Positions 48,208-60,429 of a DNA stretch of 64,000 bases are shown here, piece after piece; position 1 is the stretch's first letter, and each line of letters begins with the position of its first letter. The stretch is taken from the NCBI RefSeq assembly GCF_032854445.1, contig NC_088295.1, positions 9,657,385 to 9,721,384 of the forward strand. Direction: 5' to 3'. The translations under genes were made by a program, and so were the position numbers. The notes under the pieces were generated by a model. That model was given only the letters and a program-made list of their open reading frames with translations. It was not told the DNA's origin and did not search any database. The stretch comes from Liolophura sinensis. Its lineage: Eukaryota; Mollusca; Polyplacophora; Chitonida; Chitonidae.

Positions 48208-51200
48208 CTTCAACTGAACAAAACAAAGGCAAACCTCGCATCGTATCAGATATTCCGAAGTATAAAACAAAGGTGAACATCATGGAATACATACGCAGAA
48301 GGAAAATAGTTTCACAATTTTGAGACATATATCTCAATATTCCGTTACCAACATAAAGCACAGTATTTCAGTCCTACATTTACATCCTTTGTCCTAATTT
48401 GTGGCAGGGCAAGTACATCTTTACATTTTACTGCAGTTAAACATGCTTAGCTGACAAAGCAAGAATAAAACGGGCAAAATCTACATGCATTTGGGCATCT
48501 GTCCATACCAACCTTTCATGAAATCCTCCAGCAAATTAAGCATTACATTGGGAAGTGTAACCTATTGCTTCCTGGGGAAATGCACCCCCCCCCCCCCCAC
48601 ACACACACACATACGGAAATTCAAACAACTAAAGAACAGGTAAGTGTACGTACTGTCTTGGTAGATTTTTGTACACATTGTATAGTTTTTGTTGTAAATG
48701 TCACAGTTTTGGAGATGATCTTTCTTTTCCTCTTCTGGAACGTTGGGTAGATTCTCGCAGAATGCTGCTACCGTGGATATTGGCGACGGAGTGCATAAGT
48801 AGCATTTTATACTCAGACCTGAACAAAAACTACCATAATGTAATCGAACAAATAAAGGTTGTACTAAATCCGGGCTAGCCCACCAGTTAGAATCACCAAA
48901 AATGATGACAGCATCTGCTAGACGAAAAACGGCTGGATGACTGACTGATGAATACAATAGTAAACCCATGCAAACCCTCATGGTGTATGTATATACCACT
49001 TTGCATGAGCGCAAACTACAATCAGTTGCAATCACACAATTCAGCACATGTACATTATGTACGCTCAACCCAGGATTACGGAAAAACAATTCAATTTAGA
49101 TTTTGACGTGCATAGTTCTCTACGAACAAAATTGGAAAATTCGACACACGTTGCAGAAAAGAGGGAATGGATATGCAGTTTTCTTGGGAGTCCTGTTCCG
49201 GGTGTTCTTAATTTTACTTTTCACATAGGACCAACTTCAAAAACATATCATAATAATTTGAAATCTACATACCGGAATATATACATGTTGGAAAGAATAT
49301 TTCATGTTTTTTGTATTAAAGATTGAACAGTCTGGATATACGTTCGTCCTGGACACAGTGTACACGTGCACGGCGTTTTCTTGAGAGCAAACATGAGTAA
49401 TCCACAGATAAAGAGATACAGAATCCACACTGAATGGCTTACACAAACTCCTTAGAGCGCAGGCGTTGCTCTCTACCTTTCGGTTTGGAGCACTGCCACC
49501 AACAGACAAGCTTGACCTGTGTTGCATGCGAGACGTACGTAGGCTTGTTAAGGATTAACCTCATCACTTGTGTCCTCCCGCGGAACCATTTAATCAGCAT
49601 TCATTAATAAAACTGTTTTAGGTGTTGATTAGAATCATATTGTGCATCCTCTAGATAAAGAGAACGCGCGTGTATAGAGCATCATTAGAGACGAATGTTG
49701 AGACGGATTGTTTGTATTTGCTGACATCACTTCCTGCCTCATCATCGTGACCCCAGTCACGCAAGGTTGAACCACGCAGTCTTGGTCACGCTTGAATAAA
49801 TATGCCTTACCTAAAATTCAGTTTAGGCTATAGATGGACTTGCCCATCTTTCACATCACTTAATCAAAATCAAAATCAAAAACAAGAAAACGAGTTTTAT
49901 ATGAGACATCTTGGGTTCGTAGTTCTCACAAGCTACAAACTAGAGCCCAAGAGTTGTGAAATGGGTCTATTTTTCGTCTTCTATTTTTATTTCTCTCTTA
50001 ACTAAGGGGCCAATTGTCTTCTAGTACAATTCACATGTCTTCTCCACCCGTAAAGGGCCTATCAGTTATTCTGTCTGTAATGAAGGACCTAGCCCCCACC
50101 TCATTATGACATGACTTTAAAAAGAATCCACTGCACCAGAACGTCATGTTATGATATACTGTAAGATTGTAGACATTTTCCCGAATTTTTTTTTGGCAGC
50201 TAATTGCTATTCATTCGGTTAGTGTGAGCATGAAAATGTTCATTATTTGTAACACTGCAATATCTGGCAACAGATCAAGGCAACATATCGCAATACACGA
50301 TTTTGGCCCTTACATTATATAATTGTATATCAACAGTACAACTATGGCAAGGACACATAAAATACATGTACAATCTGTCGACCTTTTTATCTCCAAATGT
50401 TCATCACGTATAGCACACAGCTCATTTCACAATTTAACAGATACCTTCAAAACTTTGTTTAACAAGTTTGTTGACATTCACGCAATTAGGAAGATCAACT
50501 ATTGGGCAGTCACCCAAGGGGCCCTACTTTTCCAAGAGAGGGAATACTGGGTAAGCCCACCGCAGTACAGATTTTTTAAAATACTCAACACTTCACTATT
50601 TTGGGTACCCGGCAATGCACCTGGAAAGTATGAACTTGACTGAGTGTATACACGAATAACTGCTGTTTTGGGATCAAAACAAGATACGCTTCTTATGCTA
50701 AATCCAAATGTAGGCCTACATTAGAAGACAAATTATTTTGTGCACTATTTATTGGCAGTATATAGTATAAGTCTAAACTGTTTCTGCACACTAGCTGTTC
50801 TCGCGATCGTATTTCATTTCACTGGTTCCTCTCGTAAGTCACCGATACATGTACGTGTTGTAAACTTGACCCTCGATGAAACTTTAACACAGTACAAATA
50901 ACTGATGATCGGTGTAGAATTAAACCATACATTGGCAGCGATATTAGGTTGATTTAATGCAGTAGAGTGGCAGAACTTGCTGTTTAGCAACCCAAATATT
51001 CTTCATCGCAAACACCAGAGAATGTCACAAATACAAATATCACAGTAGTCATTCTCCTTGACTACGGGTAGAGGTACATGAGACTTTGCTGTAACCTTCC
51101 CTTTCGGAAAACTAACACGTCGCACACGTAAACTACCTTGGAGATCTGCTTTCGATTTTGACAGTGCTGTTTGCTTTAAACCTCTTGTGTACTCTATAGC

Positions 51201-54200
51201 TTCCAGGTACTAAGACGTACACACAAATCGTCATGCGTATTCAGTACGCTCTGTTTTAATTTTAGAAGCGCGCCATTTAATTTTACGCGCAATTACACCT
51301 GAACGCCCTTATGTGAAACGCTATGTCAAGGTCAAATGGCATACCCGCCGTCTGATAACTTCCACATTCTTTATTTCACCATTTTGATGACTAGCAAAGC
51401 GCTCGATTGCCGTAAGGTAGGCCTACATATTATCAGGAGCTGTTAAATACATGAAAGCAGGCTACCTTACATGGTGTAAATCTTTTCGCTACATATGCTA
51501 TCACAGGCAATCAAGGTACTGACTGTGTGACCGTCACGATCCTCAAAATCGCGCAAACGCATTCGATAACCTTTCGTGACGCGAAACTAAACGAATAATA
51601 TATGAAAGTACGACTTCAAACATAAATAAAATTTTTTATTCAATGCATAATCATATAAATCCCAACAAAACATTAAAGAAAACTCGTACTTGAGTGAAAC
51701 TACGTCAGACAATTTCTTCACATTTTTTGATGCCTCTATAATGAACCTCTGGTGATTCTCACCAATAGACCCAATAAAAACAGCGAATCAAAAACACTGA
51801 CATCAAAGGCATTCACTCTAAGTTTCTTCAATTTTACAATTGGTACAGTTCTCCTGTAATTAAATATGGACGGATTGTCCAGAATATCTGATGTTCTGTC
51901 CCAGTACCGTGTCTAATTCCGCTTGATCCGCCATAAGAGGGGACGAGTCTGTTTAAGCGCCTAGACTCACACGCTGCATTTCGTAGTTTATTCATGAGCT
52001 ATAATATATGGGTAAACGCGGCTCTCCATGTCATCACACTATCATGCTTTATGATTAGTATGTATTGTTGGCTAAATGTGTTGACAACATTTTGAGTAGA
52101 CCTAATTTTAGACCAGTGACGTCTAATAAATTGCAATTAACATTATTGCATTTTTTTTACTCAATTCTACTTAAGCCATGATGCTAGGGGGCATGTAATT
52201 TGCTGCTTTTTAAGCATTTACATGAACAGTTAGAATAAACCTTGAATGAGGTAAATTGACATGAGGCTGTATTTCATCGGTTGCGCGTGACCATTTGCCA
52301 GCTACACACTGTCGACCCTCCTCTGGTTTTACTCTGTTCTGTACGGCTTTAATTATATCTTATGAATTCACTTGCCCTTGCTACCCACAAACATCAAAAC
52401 TGACAATCGCGGAAAATATATGAACTGCACGAGTATATTTGAATTGCAGAGTCTCAAGATTATGTGAATGGCTCCATGTTAAGGTTCAACGAGTACTAAC
52501 ACGTGTGGACTCGTGGTGAGCAAAACCCGTGGAAAGTTACACCGGCAAGTTATATGGCACATATCTCGTATATGTGCACATTCTTTAACACCAGTTGCAA
52601 AGCTGTCGAAGCTAAGCGGAAAACTTCTACCCGGAACTATTTAGTGATGTCTTCAAAAAATCATGAGGTTGTTTTTCCTAGGAATTGCACAGCTGACAAA
52701 AAGTGTTATGGCGAAAATTGTGTTAACAAGTAGAAACATATCACACAACTGAATGGTACGGATCAATGCGCAATCCAACAGTCAGATAACGGGTTCATAA
52801 TAGCCTATTTATATTTACACCCGTGACTAATCAACAAGATTCACCAATAGTCATTAATGGTGTTTCCATAGTAACTGACAGTTTCAGAATTACTCTTCCA
52901 CAGATGTTCGCCCAGGGGCTCAAAGATACGTGACATAATGGTCACTTTCAGATTTTCATCATACTCCAGAATTTCCAGCCTCGGACTGCTTGATCTTGTA
53001 TTGACAAGCCGGCAGTTCCGTCGTGTTGGTTAAATGCTGATGTTGTACTCATTTAAAGTCCCTTGAGGGCGTCCATATTCATTGTCTCGGTAAATGTTTT
53101 CCTAAATTTCAGACGTGATGCATGTCTACAGCTATCGCACCAAAACCTCTGCATAGAACAAACCATTACACCGACAACAAAACCGTATCACAGTCATACA
53201 AGCCGCAGATTGAACAATAGCGGAAAGCCAGTCGACGGACAATTGCATCAAGGAATAGTCAGTGTGTATATACCGAGTATTGCATGACACTCGTCTACAT
53301 ACCAGCGAGCTACTGTGTACACCGCTTTTAATTAAGATATACATGCAATATCGGCTTCCAGGAAATGGCTTTACTATATGGTGTTTGCATGCCTTTACAT
53401 GGAAATTTGGAGAGACAAAATACTGCTTTATGGATTATACCCTGTTAAAATTGCTGGTAAAAGATTACTGAAAAAAGGTGCAGCTGGGCTACGTTAAATT
53501 TCACAGCACACAAAATTATATCTGTACTTTTGTGATGTAATGGTTATAATGTAAAGCATTTACCTTTACCGATTCTGACCTTTACTGAAAAATTTACTTT
53601 AAATGCTGCAGCCTAGATTTGTAGTCCTGGCCCACGCATGCTGCAGCAGGCCTATGTATGTCAGCTGGCTTTAGGAAAGGGTAGCAATTTAACATAGGCC
53701 TACATAATTTAAAAACACAAGCCTCTTACATGGTCAGCTGTAAACGTTCAGCTATTCGGGTGGAGAGTAGGATACACCCGTACCTGAATATGTATATGTA
53801 CATGTTTACTGACTGTTACTTACCCAGTGTAAAACATTACTACATCAAGTAAAAATACATAGTCCTTCTTATAAATGTGGAATGTTTGCTGTAAAAGGTA
53901 TACAAACTTATATAAACTTATACAGTATTCGCTGAGCGTTTACTAGAAATTCTAACACTGTTGTATAATAGACTTTTTGGATTGCAGGAGCTTGTTATAT
54001 TACATTTGAACATCATGATAGAAAAGCCGGTGATACCCAGTAGTTTCCGGTGCAACACTGGAAATCCCTTTGCGTATGTGGTGCCCCGAGTTTCCGGTGC
54101 CAGATCCATGTAACCCAAGATTTGTGGTGTTGTGGAGGCCATTTGCATTTTGGCTGTGAAGAACTGTAAGTCATCAAAGCTACATGTATCTTCACACGTT

Positions 54201-56934
54201 GAATAAGATGGCGGACTAAGTGTTAGGGAACACAACTGCAGGTGCCCAAACCGTGTAAAAACGATTGGAATGTATATTTCTGTTTGCATTTGATTTTGGT
54301 CTATGATTTGGAATTTTAACATGTGCCTTGTACAAGCTTAGCTTGAATGTCGACTTTGATCACACTGTTAAAGATTGGTGACTAAATGCTGGGATGGGTG
54401 TGACGGTTTCTGTGGCGTGAGGTGAATTCCTGCTGGCCGAGGTTCAGTATCTGGCACTGATTGATTTCAGTGGTGATCGATTAAATAAGCACGATGATCA
54501 GTGGTTCATTATAAACTGTGCGCTATAAACGAAAGACTGTTTAAGTGTTAGAAACCACCCGCTTTGAGCAACAATGGCAGGCTTTGGCCAGGTGCATGTA
54601 TAGTCCAATCAAGACGTTCCTTTACGTCACGTGATGTTCTGATAACCTGGAATGTTGCCAACCATGACCCATCGGTAAGTTTGGCTTAGTTCTCCATTTA
54701 TTTACCAGTGAGAACAGCACCAAATTAACTCATCATTGATTAAATATCGTATTTAAAACAACTATACATCTATATATAATCACCTCAGACGATGCATGCA
54801 GGCTCTGCATGCAGTGTGGATTTTAGTGCTGAAGATATTGTGCGGGTACACATCCACCCTCGTCAGACAAATAAAACTGCATGTCTTATGCCCTTTGCAA
54901 TGGATTGTTTGGTCGTGTACACGAAACCACACAAACAGTCGCATGTTGAATAAAAGCCATGCGATACCTTAAAAAGAGGTCTATTGGTATCTTTTCACCG
55001 CGTAGAGCCCGTATGCGATCATACACTTTCCTATCCCATCTTCAGCCTAAATAACAAACTGAACGATGTCTTGATATTTCTCTAAGCATGGAGCAAGATG
55101 TCTTAGATACGTAGACAAATATATGGGATACATCAAATGTGCATGAGGTGGGAGTGTGTGTGTGTGTGGTGGGGGATATGAGTTCAAGTCCAGCTCATGA
55201 TGGTTTCCCCTCAGACCGTTGTTGGGAGGGTCTTCCAGTTACCTACGGGATGGTTGTGGGCTTCCCCCAAGCTCTGCCCGGTTTCCTCCCACCATAATAC
55301 TGATCGCCATCGTAAAAGTGCGGCGTAAAATATCAATCAAATAAATAAATACTAAATCAAATTTGCATGTATTTTGTATCCAAACACCAAGGTGTCAAAA
55401 TGTTACATCCATGTATACGCCTGACAAATGTTTTCCGTTGGTTTGGTTGCGGATTTATTGCACAAGGCTTGCTTTGCTGTATTCATAACTAAAATCAAAT
55501 ATGCATGTATTTTGTATCCAAACACCAAGGTGTTAAAATGTTACATCCATGTATACGCCTGACAAACGTTTTCCGTTGGTTTGGTTGCGAATTTATCGCA
55601 CAAAGCTTGCTTTGCTGTATTCATAACTAAATACATTATAGTTATCTAGTTTTAGTCTCACTTTCATGCTATGGATTAGACTATTGGATTATTCTTCGCA
55701 AGAGATCGAGGTCAAAAATAAAAATAAAAAAAATGTAAGGAATAATTTACAATTGATCACTCAATGAATGAGGCTGTTATCTTGCTGATAGCAGCTTATT
55801 GACTCTCTATATGCGTTCGCCCACACTGGTCCACATAATGTTTGCTCAGTTCAAACTGTTATAACCACGAAAGTTCAGCACCATGGGAATACAAGATATA
55901 TAATTACAAGGCCCACATCCAAAGCACAAACTCGAATTGTGCTAGGAACATCTCTTCGCTCCATACCAAAACACGTTTTCTCCACATGTTCAAGGCTGAT
56001 TGCATAAGCATATGCAAATCTCTAAATTAAGTCATATTTAATTTGAAAGCTTTCCATCGTTTCTGTTTTTTGTAGCCGGGTTTTGCTTTCTGGACGCATT
56101 GGGACACTGGATATCCAAAAGCGTATGGGGATTGATTCAGAATGGAGCGAGCCTAGGCTCGTCTTGATAACGTTAGTGGGGATTTTAACATGGGCTGAAC
56201 GAAGCTGTCAGATCGATTCGTGGAATACTGACGCGTAGCCTGCCATACTGCTTTGACCAGCCCTTCTCCAACAGCATGAATAACCGGCTTCACCCAACGA
56301 ATTCCACTCATTGGTCACAGTTAACAATAAATATGTGGGATTAACCATTGTACAACGTACGCAAGTTGCAAATCTTGCGCTCAGCCTAAATATACACATG
56401 TATACACAGAGCTTAGCTCCGCGGGACTACATCAAACCTTTTATATTAATGGTTCCTGCTAATCCGTAGCTAGTAACCAGAGTCGTACGACCTTCAACCA
56501 TCACTTAACCCTTGGCAACTTCACCCGCTTCAGGCAATCACTATATGCACACATGAATTTGTACCATCAAAGCAGTGCACAGTTATTATAGAAAATGTTG
56601 CAATGGTGACAAACACTATAGAGTTATCCTAGCTGACCATGTGGCTGATAAGCAGATACAGCCAGCTTCCCAGGGATGAGGTATCAGTTAATAGATGCCA
56701 CATGCTCGCTCCATTTTCTCGTCTCCCCAAGAGTATCTCTGTGTGGTGGACCGGTTCCATGTTTCTGAGTCAAACATGCAGAAAATAAGTTGTGTGTGGA
56801 AGCCTGAAATGGCCACAACCAAATGATGAACAAAAACACACAATGATCATAAAGAACTCACCCTTCTCCACGAAACAGAGACAGAATACAACCAGAGTTG
56901 AGAGCGCCGATACTAGACTTCGCCTTGCATCCAT
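48048..56934 (-). CDS. Secreted Ly6/uPAR three-finger protein (3 exons)
   Basis: Exons 56862-56934, about 48650-48818 and about 48048-48207 join to roughly 133 residues. Exon 1 is a signal peptide (MDARRSLVSALSTLVVFCLC FVEK). The mature part has ten cysteines: CYLC, AFC, QNC, TMC, YGC, VGC, TYC, NC and RC, with the hallmark CNCDTDRCN end of the Ly6/uPAR/CD59 fold. A sequon NYT precedes the fifth cysteine. After CNG only 13 residues follow (SPPLAKQYLIPSS), with no hydrophobic tail, so a GPI anchor is not predicted and the product is probably secreted. The exon 2 donor and exon 3 acceptor are not certain because the best-looking sites are out of phase. Function is unknown; members of the family modulate receptors or channels or act in immunity and development. 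Confidence 0.78.
48583..48613. repeat. Poly(C)-(CA)n microsatellite
   Basis: A C15 run followed by (CA)n, within the Ly6 intron near the exon 2 donor. Confidence 0.95.
48650..48818 (-). CDS. Ly6 exon 2
   Basis: After acceptor tttttgttcag the frame reads GLSIKCYLCTPSPISTVAAF, CENLPNVPEEEKKDHLQNCD and IYNKNYTMCTKIYQDST. Possible donors at 48653, 48649 and 48637 leave different phases; 48649 and 48637 keep the frame with exon 3. Phase 1 entry matches exon 1. Confidence 0.75.
51815..51900 (+). mobile_element. Retroelement 3' fragment
   Basis: A reading IKGIHSKFLQFYNWYSSPVI KYG is colinear with the end of the decayed reverse transcriptase at 59645-59730 (IKRLHSRFLKFYSEYNSLVN KYG). Only the end of the ORF is recognisable. 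Confidence 0.55.
55160..55353 (+). repeat. SINE (family A), head partly lost
   Basis: Begins about atgagttcaagtccagctca, then tccagttacctacgggatgg, aagctctgcccggtttcctc ccaccataatactg, and ends with gtgcggcgtaaaatatcaat and aaataaataaa. Box A is absent. Confidence 0.88.
55354..55631. repeat. 138 bp direct duplication beside the SINE
   Basis: Two adjacent copies start at 55354 and 55492. Shared text includes gtattttgtatccaaacacc, atgttacatccatgtatacg and cttgctttgctgtattcata. Copies differ at only about six positions, so the duplication is recent. Confidence 0.92.
56862..56934 (-). CDS. Ly6 exon 1: signal peptide
   Basis: ATG at 56934 gives MDARRSLVSALSTLVVFCLC FVEK plus one base before gtgagt. 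A basic N-region, hydrophobic core and short polar end fit a signal peptide. The phase joins exon 2 as Gly (G|GT). Confidence 0.8.
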
Positions 56935-57479
56935 CTTTCCCTCACAGCAGCGACCGCTTAACCACGAGATTGTACATCCGGGTAGTTGGGAACTGTGTGC
57001 AGGCGCAGAGAGTAGAGGGTGCTTATGACTGCTAGAATCTATTATCCGACAAGGCGAGCGAAGGACCGGCGAGGGCGCGCTATTTGATTGGCTCATTAGA
57101 TGATTTGTATAATCTGTAGGCCTATACAGAGAGCTAGTCGTATGGGTTAACAATGGGGTGGCGAATGATTACACTCTATGGCCACACGTCTTCTACATAG
57201 CTCTGTACTGTACATATAACCACATTTTACCTCTGTAAGTCTGCTATATACCTTTAACAGATTGGTTGTATCTAAACAGAAGTGCATACTGGATCCAGAA
57301 TTGCACTACAGACCGTTTAATATCTACCGTGACATAAAATTCTTACGTACACACGATATATGGTTCCCACTGCTTCTGCACATGTCACGTGTACTTAGCA
57401 CATAATTATATATAGTGATTACATTAAATCTATATCCATTCCTAATTTTAATTCTTCTGCAAAACTTATCTAATGAATC
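56935..57479. other. Ly6 promoter-side and intergenic DNA
   Basis: Upstream of the Ly6 start codon; the Ly6 5' UTR and promoter are expected within the first 150 bases or so. A GC-rich stretch is at 57045-57085 (gcgagcgaaggaccggcgag). No further motif is claimed. Confidence 0.45.
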
Positions 57480-58420
57480 AAAAAAATATGTTTTTTTAAT
57501 AAAATAAAACAGAAGTCAGACTTATGAAAGTGTCTAAATAATAGATGATAGAGGTCAGATATATGGATCTTCTTTATAATATCTAATAGAACTCAGAGGA
57601 ACTTTTTGCATCGTATATACATGTATGATAGATTTAGATACTCAGATATATAAACCTTCTTCATAAAATATTACTACGGCCTCCTTGGTCGAGGCGGTTA
57701 GCGTGCCAGCGCGGCGCACTGACCCAGTATCCTCTCCATACTGCGGTCGCTGTGAGTCCAGCTCATGCTGGCTTCCTCTCCGGCCGTAAGTGGGAAGGTC
57801 TGCCAGAAACCTGCTGGCCGCCGTCATATAAGTAAAATATTCTTGAGTATATAGCGTAAAACACCAATCACATAAAAAAATTTGTACATGCAGAAATCAT
57901 ACACAATAGCTCATGCAAGTCAGATATGTGAACCTTTTGCCCCACATCTATAACAGAAATCAAATATGGAAAGTTCTGCTAAATATGTAAAAGAAATCAG
58001 ACACAGTTATGTAAAATTTCTAATAGATGTGAGATATATGGAGTTTTCTGTATAATATATGATAGACGTCCGATGTACGGACATTTTTGCACAATATCTA
58101 ATAAAAATTAGGTATATAGAGTTTTGCACTCTATTACAGAATTTAAATTAAGTCAGACAAATGGAAGGTTTTATGGATAACATGTAATGAAAACCAGATA
58201 TATAGACAATTCTACATAATAACAGACCCCAGAAATGTACTTAACATCGAATGGAAACCAGATATGGAGACATTTCTGCATACTGAATAATAGACCCCAG
58301 AAATGTACGTAACAGCCAATGAAAACAAGATATATAGACAATTCTGCATAATAACAAACCCCAGAAATGTGAGCTTCTATACAATATCAATGCAAAAGAA
58401 ATCAGATATAACCACAAAAT
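57480..58420. repeat. Degenerate satellite interrupted by a SINE
   Basis: A theme near ataatatctaatagaaatca gatatatggagctttctgc recurs from 57530 to 58400 with irregular spacing, and its last copies add cagaccccagaaatgtac. The SINE at 57674-57880 sits inside it. Confidence 0.65.
57674..57880 (+). repeat. SINE (family A), internally deleted
   Basis: Head tcgaggcggttagcgtgcca gcgcggcgc, box B region slightly shortened (gctgtgagtccagctcatgc), then loss of the CCCGGTTTCC block and a ttcttgagtatatagcgtaa aacaccaatcac tail. Confidence 0.85.
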
Positions 58421-58689
58421 TTTTTACATTCTTGTATCCAACCGCAGTTTTGAACTTGTCGCTCTCACGAGGAATACTAAGTGTTAGTAGTGTGGACGTA
58501 TAATTATGCAAGTATGATTATATACAGTGTGGTCAGTGTTTACTTGACCACAGTGGTTACATAACAGGAGAAACACAGAAGCGGCGAGTACTGACTCGAA
58601 TTTAATACTTTAGGCAAAACACAATGGATAGATCAAACAGCATAATCTTAGCAAAATATCTTACATGAATAGGCCTATAGCATGACTAT

Positions 58690-59740
58690 ACCCTGGAGGA
58701 ACTATTTAAAGAACACCAGTTTTTTGTCAAACAGTTTTTTGTCCGTACATTCCCGTCACACAGACATACAGCAACTTTACCGGATTCCAAAAATGCATAA
58801 ATCCCCATACAAATCTCGCTTTATTGCAGGGTCAAATAGCTGTACCACCAAGCTTATATCCACTCTTTTTAGGCGCTACATGCAGGAAGTACAGTCATTT
58901 TGGAACAAGTACTGTTATGGAATTACCGAACATTAAGGCGTCAACTGTATGTGAATACTTAAAAACTCTACAAAGGCTCACCGAAGAACAAGACGCTGTA
59001 ATACACGTACCGTATAAGGACATATTTACTTAGGATTTCCCCACTCTATATACTATTATTCTTCACATAGATTTAATAGATAGACTCTAATCATTAATTA
59101 TTTCGGTGTTTAATAAAAAGCGTTCACCGCTATATTAACATCAGAGGCAACAAAGCCTTCTCCAGTTCCACTACAGACAAGGGTGATCATGGCCTATGTC
59201 TGTTCTCATAGGAATACGACTATACATGCAGAAACTATAAAGGAGTAATCCTCACCAGGCCCGATTCTTTCTCATTCACTAAATAGTATATTCATGATCT
59301 GCTAGCTTTAAACCATCCATATATAGCAAAGGCTGTAACAGATACTACCCACCTTCGCTGGATTTAAAGGAAACCACAGACTCTCCAGATGGTACATTTT
59401 ATCTCGAACTGTATTTGTACAAAGGCCAAAACGGTTTCCTCTCTCGCAGACTTTACGAAAAGGGGGATAGTTCCCATTTTGTTATTGTAAATTATCCTTA
59501 CTTGGACACCAATATACCGAAGGGACCTGCATATGGAGTGCACTTACTTCGCCTTGTAGCATTTGTTAGATCCTGCGTGTTGTGTGACAACTTCAATCAA
59601 CGTCACAAGTTGTTATTGCAAAATCTAGTGTGTCAAGGTTAGTCCATCAAACGCCTTCATTCCAGGTTTCTGAAGTTTTACAGTGAGTATAATTCTCTTG
59701 TAAATAAATATGGACAGAGTGCCTAAAATCTCTGGAGCTC
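58690..59740 (+). pseudogene. Decayed reverse transcriptase (non-LTR or Penelope-like)
   Basis: Conserved RT-like pieces are spread over frames with stops between: YRIPKMHKSPYKSRFIAGSN (58770 region), DFPTLYTIILHIDLIDRL (59035 region), and FVIVNYPYLDTNIPKGPAYG VHLLRLVAFVRSC followed by FNQRHKLLLQ (59480-59640). The order and motifs (PK.HK.P...RFI; NIP..PAYGV...L.R) match the RT ORF of a widespread animal retroelement group. At least five stops or frameshifts make it non-functional. The exact clade is not resolved. Confidence 0.7.
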
Positions 59741-60285
59741 GATTTCAAATCTTTTATTCTATAGCGCAATAATTCAATATGAGTGAGGTATTCATGACAT
59801 GCAATCGGAAAAAGGAAGGAGCTGTAATGTTTGGTTTAATAAAATATTAATCAGTTTCAAATTTTAACACACACATTTCTGGAATTTGTCGACTTTCCTA
59901 CTGGGTCTATTAACAAACCGTAAATAGATTAATGCTACACGACTACATTTTTGCCTTATCTGTAGCCTTACATATACCGGTAGTTCATTTGCTCTTTTCA
60001 GCAGGCTCATCTGTCGGCGGTGAATGACGGATGGGATTAAAAGTGGTTTGTGTCAAGGAAATCAAGTTTGTGTTTAAACGAAACACAGAATGGAACAACG
60101 CCAGCCATTTCTGTGCGTTTTTAAGACCATTTCTACCCTGTCGGTAAAGTATGTCATCGGTACACCGTAGAATCTCAGGCCCGGTAGGCCCATGGGGGAC
60201 ACAATATGTCGTGGCTCGGTATGACATCCGTGCCAGATGCCGATGACTGCCGAAAATACCCGAATCCAGACCCAGACGTCATCAT
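59741..60285. other. Intergenic DNA upstream of the E2 gene
   Basis: No coding content recognised; 3' remains of the retroelement may extend to about 59860. Confidence 0.5.
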
Positions 60286-60429
60286 CACAACTTCCGGCTG
60301 CGCATACGCAAACAGGTGGACGTATAGAAATAGGAAGTTGAGACAAAACTACTGAACTGGTTTGTTTAAGAAGTGTCAGAAAGTGTCATTTTTGTGGAAG
60401 AGGTGTGAGTCCAAAAAAGAGCTACAGAC
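60286..60429 (+). promoter_or_regulatory. Promoter and 5' UTR of the UBE2D-like gene
   Basis: An ETS-type ACTTCCGG (60290-60297) is directly followed by an NRF1-like TGCGCATACGCA (60299-60310), a pairing common in TATA-less housekeeping promoters. The start codon is 120 bp downstream. The exact start site is inferred. Confidence 0.6.

Larger units (their letters stand above)
48819..56861. other. Ly6 intron 1
   Basis: An 8 kb intron. It contains a retroelement 3' fragment (51815-51900), a SINE (55160-55353) and a 138 bp duplication (55354-55631). Short ORFs, including the 134-codon minus ORF at 53918-54322, have no recognised family. A YY1-like aagatggcgg is at about 54207. Confidence 0.6.

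Noticed and set aside
47993-48361. 122-codon minus-strand ORF over Ly6 exon 3
   Set aside because: It is the wrong frame; the frame with CNCDTDRCN and a TAG at 48048 is the one that fits the Ly6 fold.
53918-54322. 134-codon minus-strand ORF in the Ly6 intron
   Set aside because: No recognisable domain, no flanking splice signals that join it to neighbours, and it overlaps a small cluster of tttccggtgc repeats.
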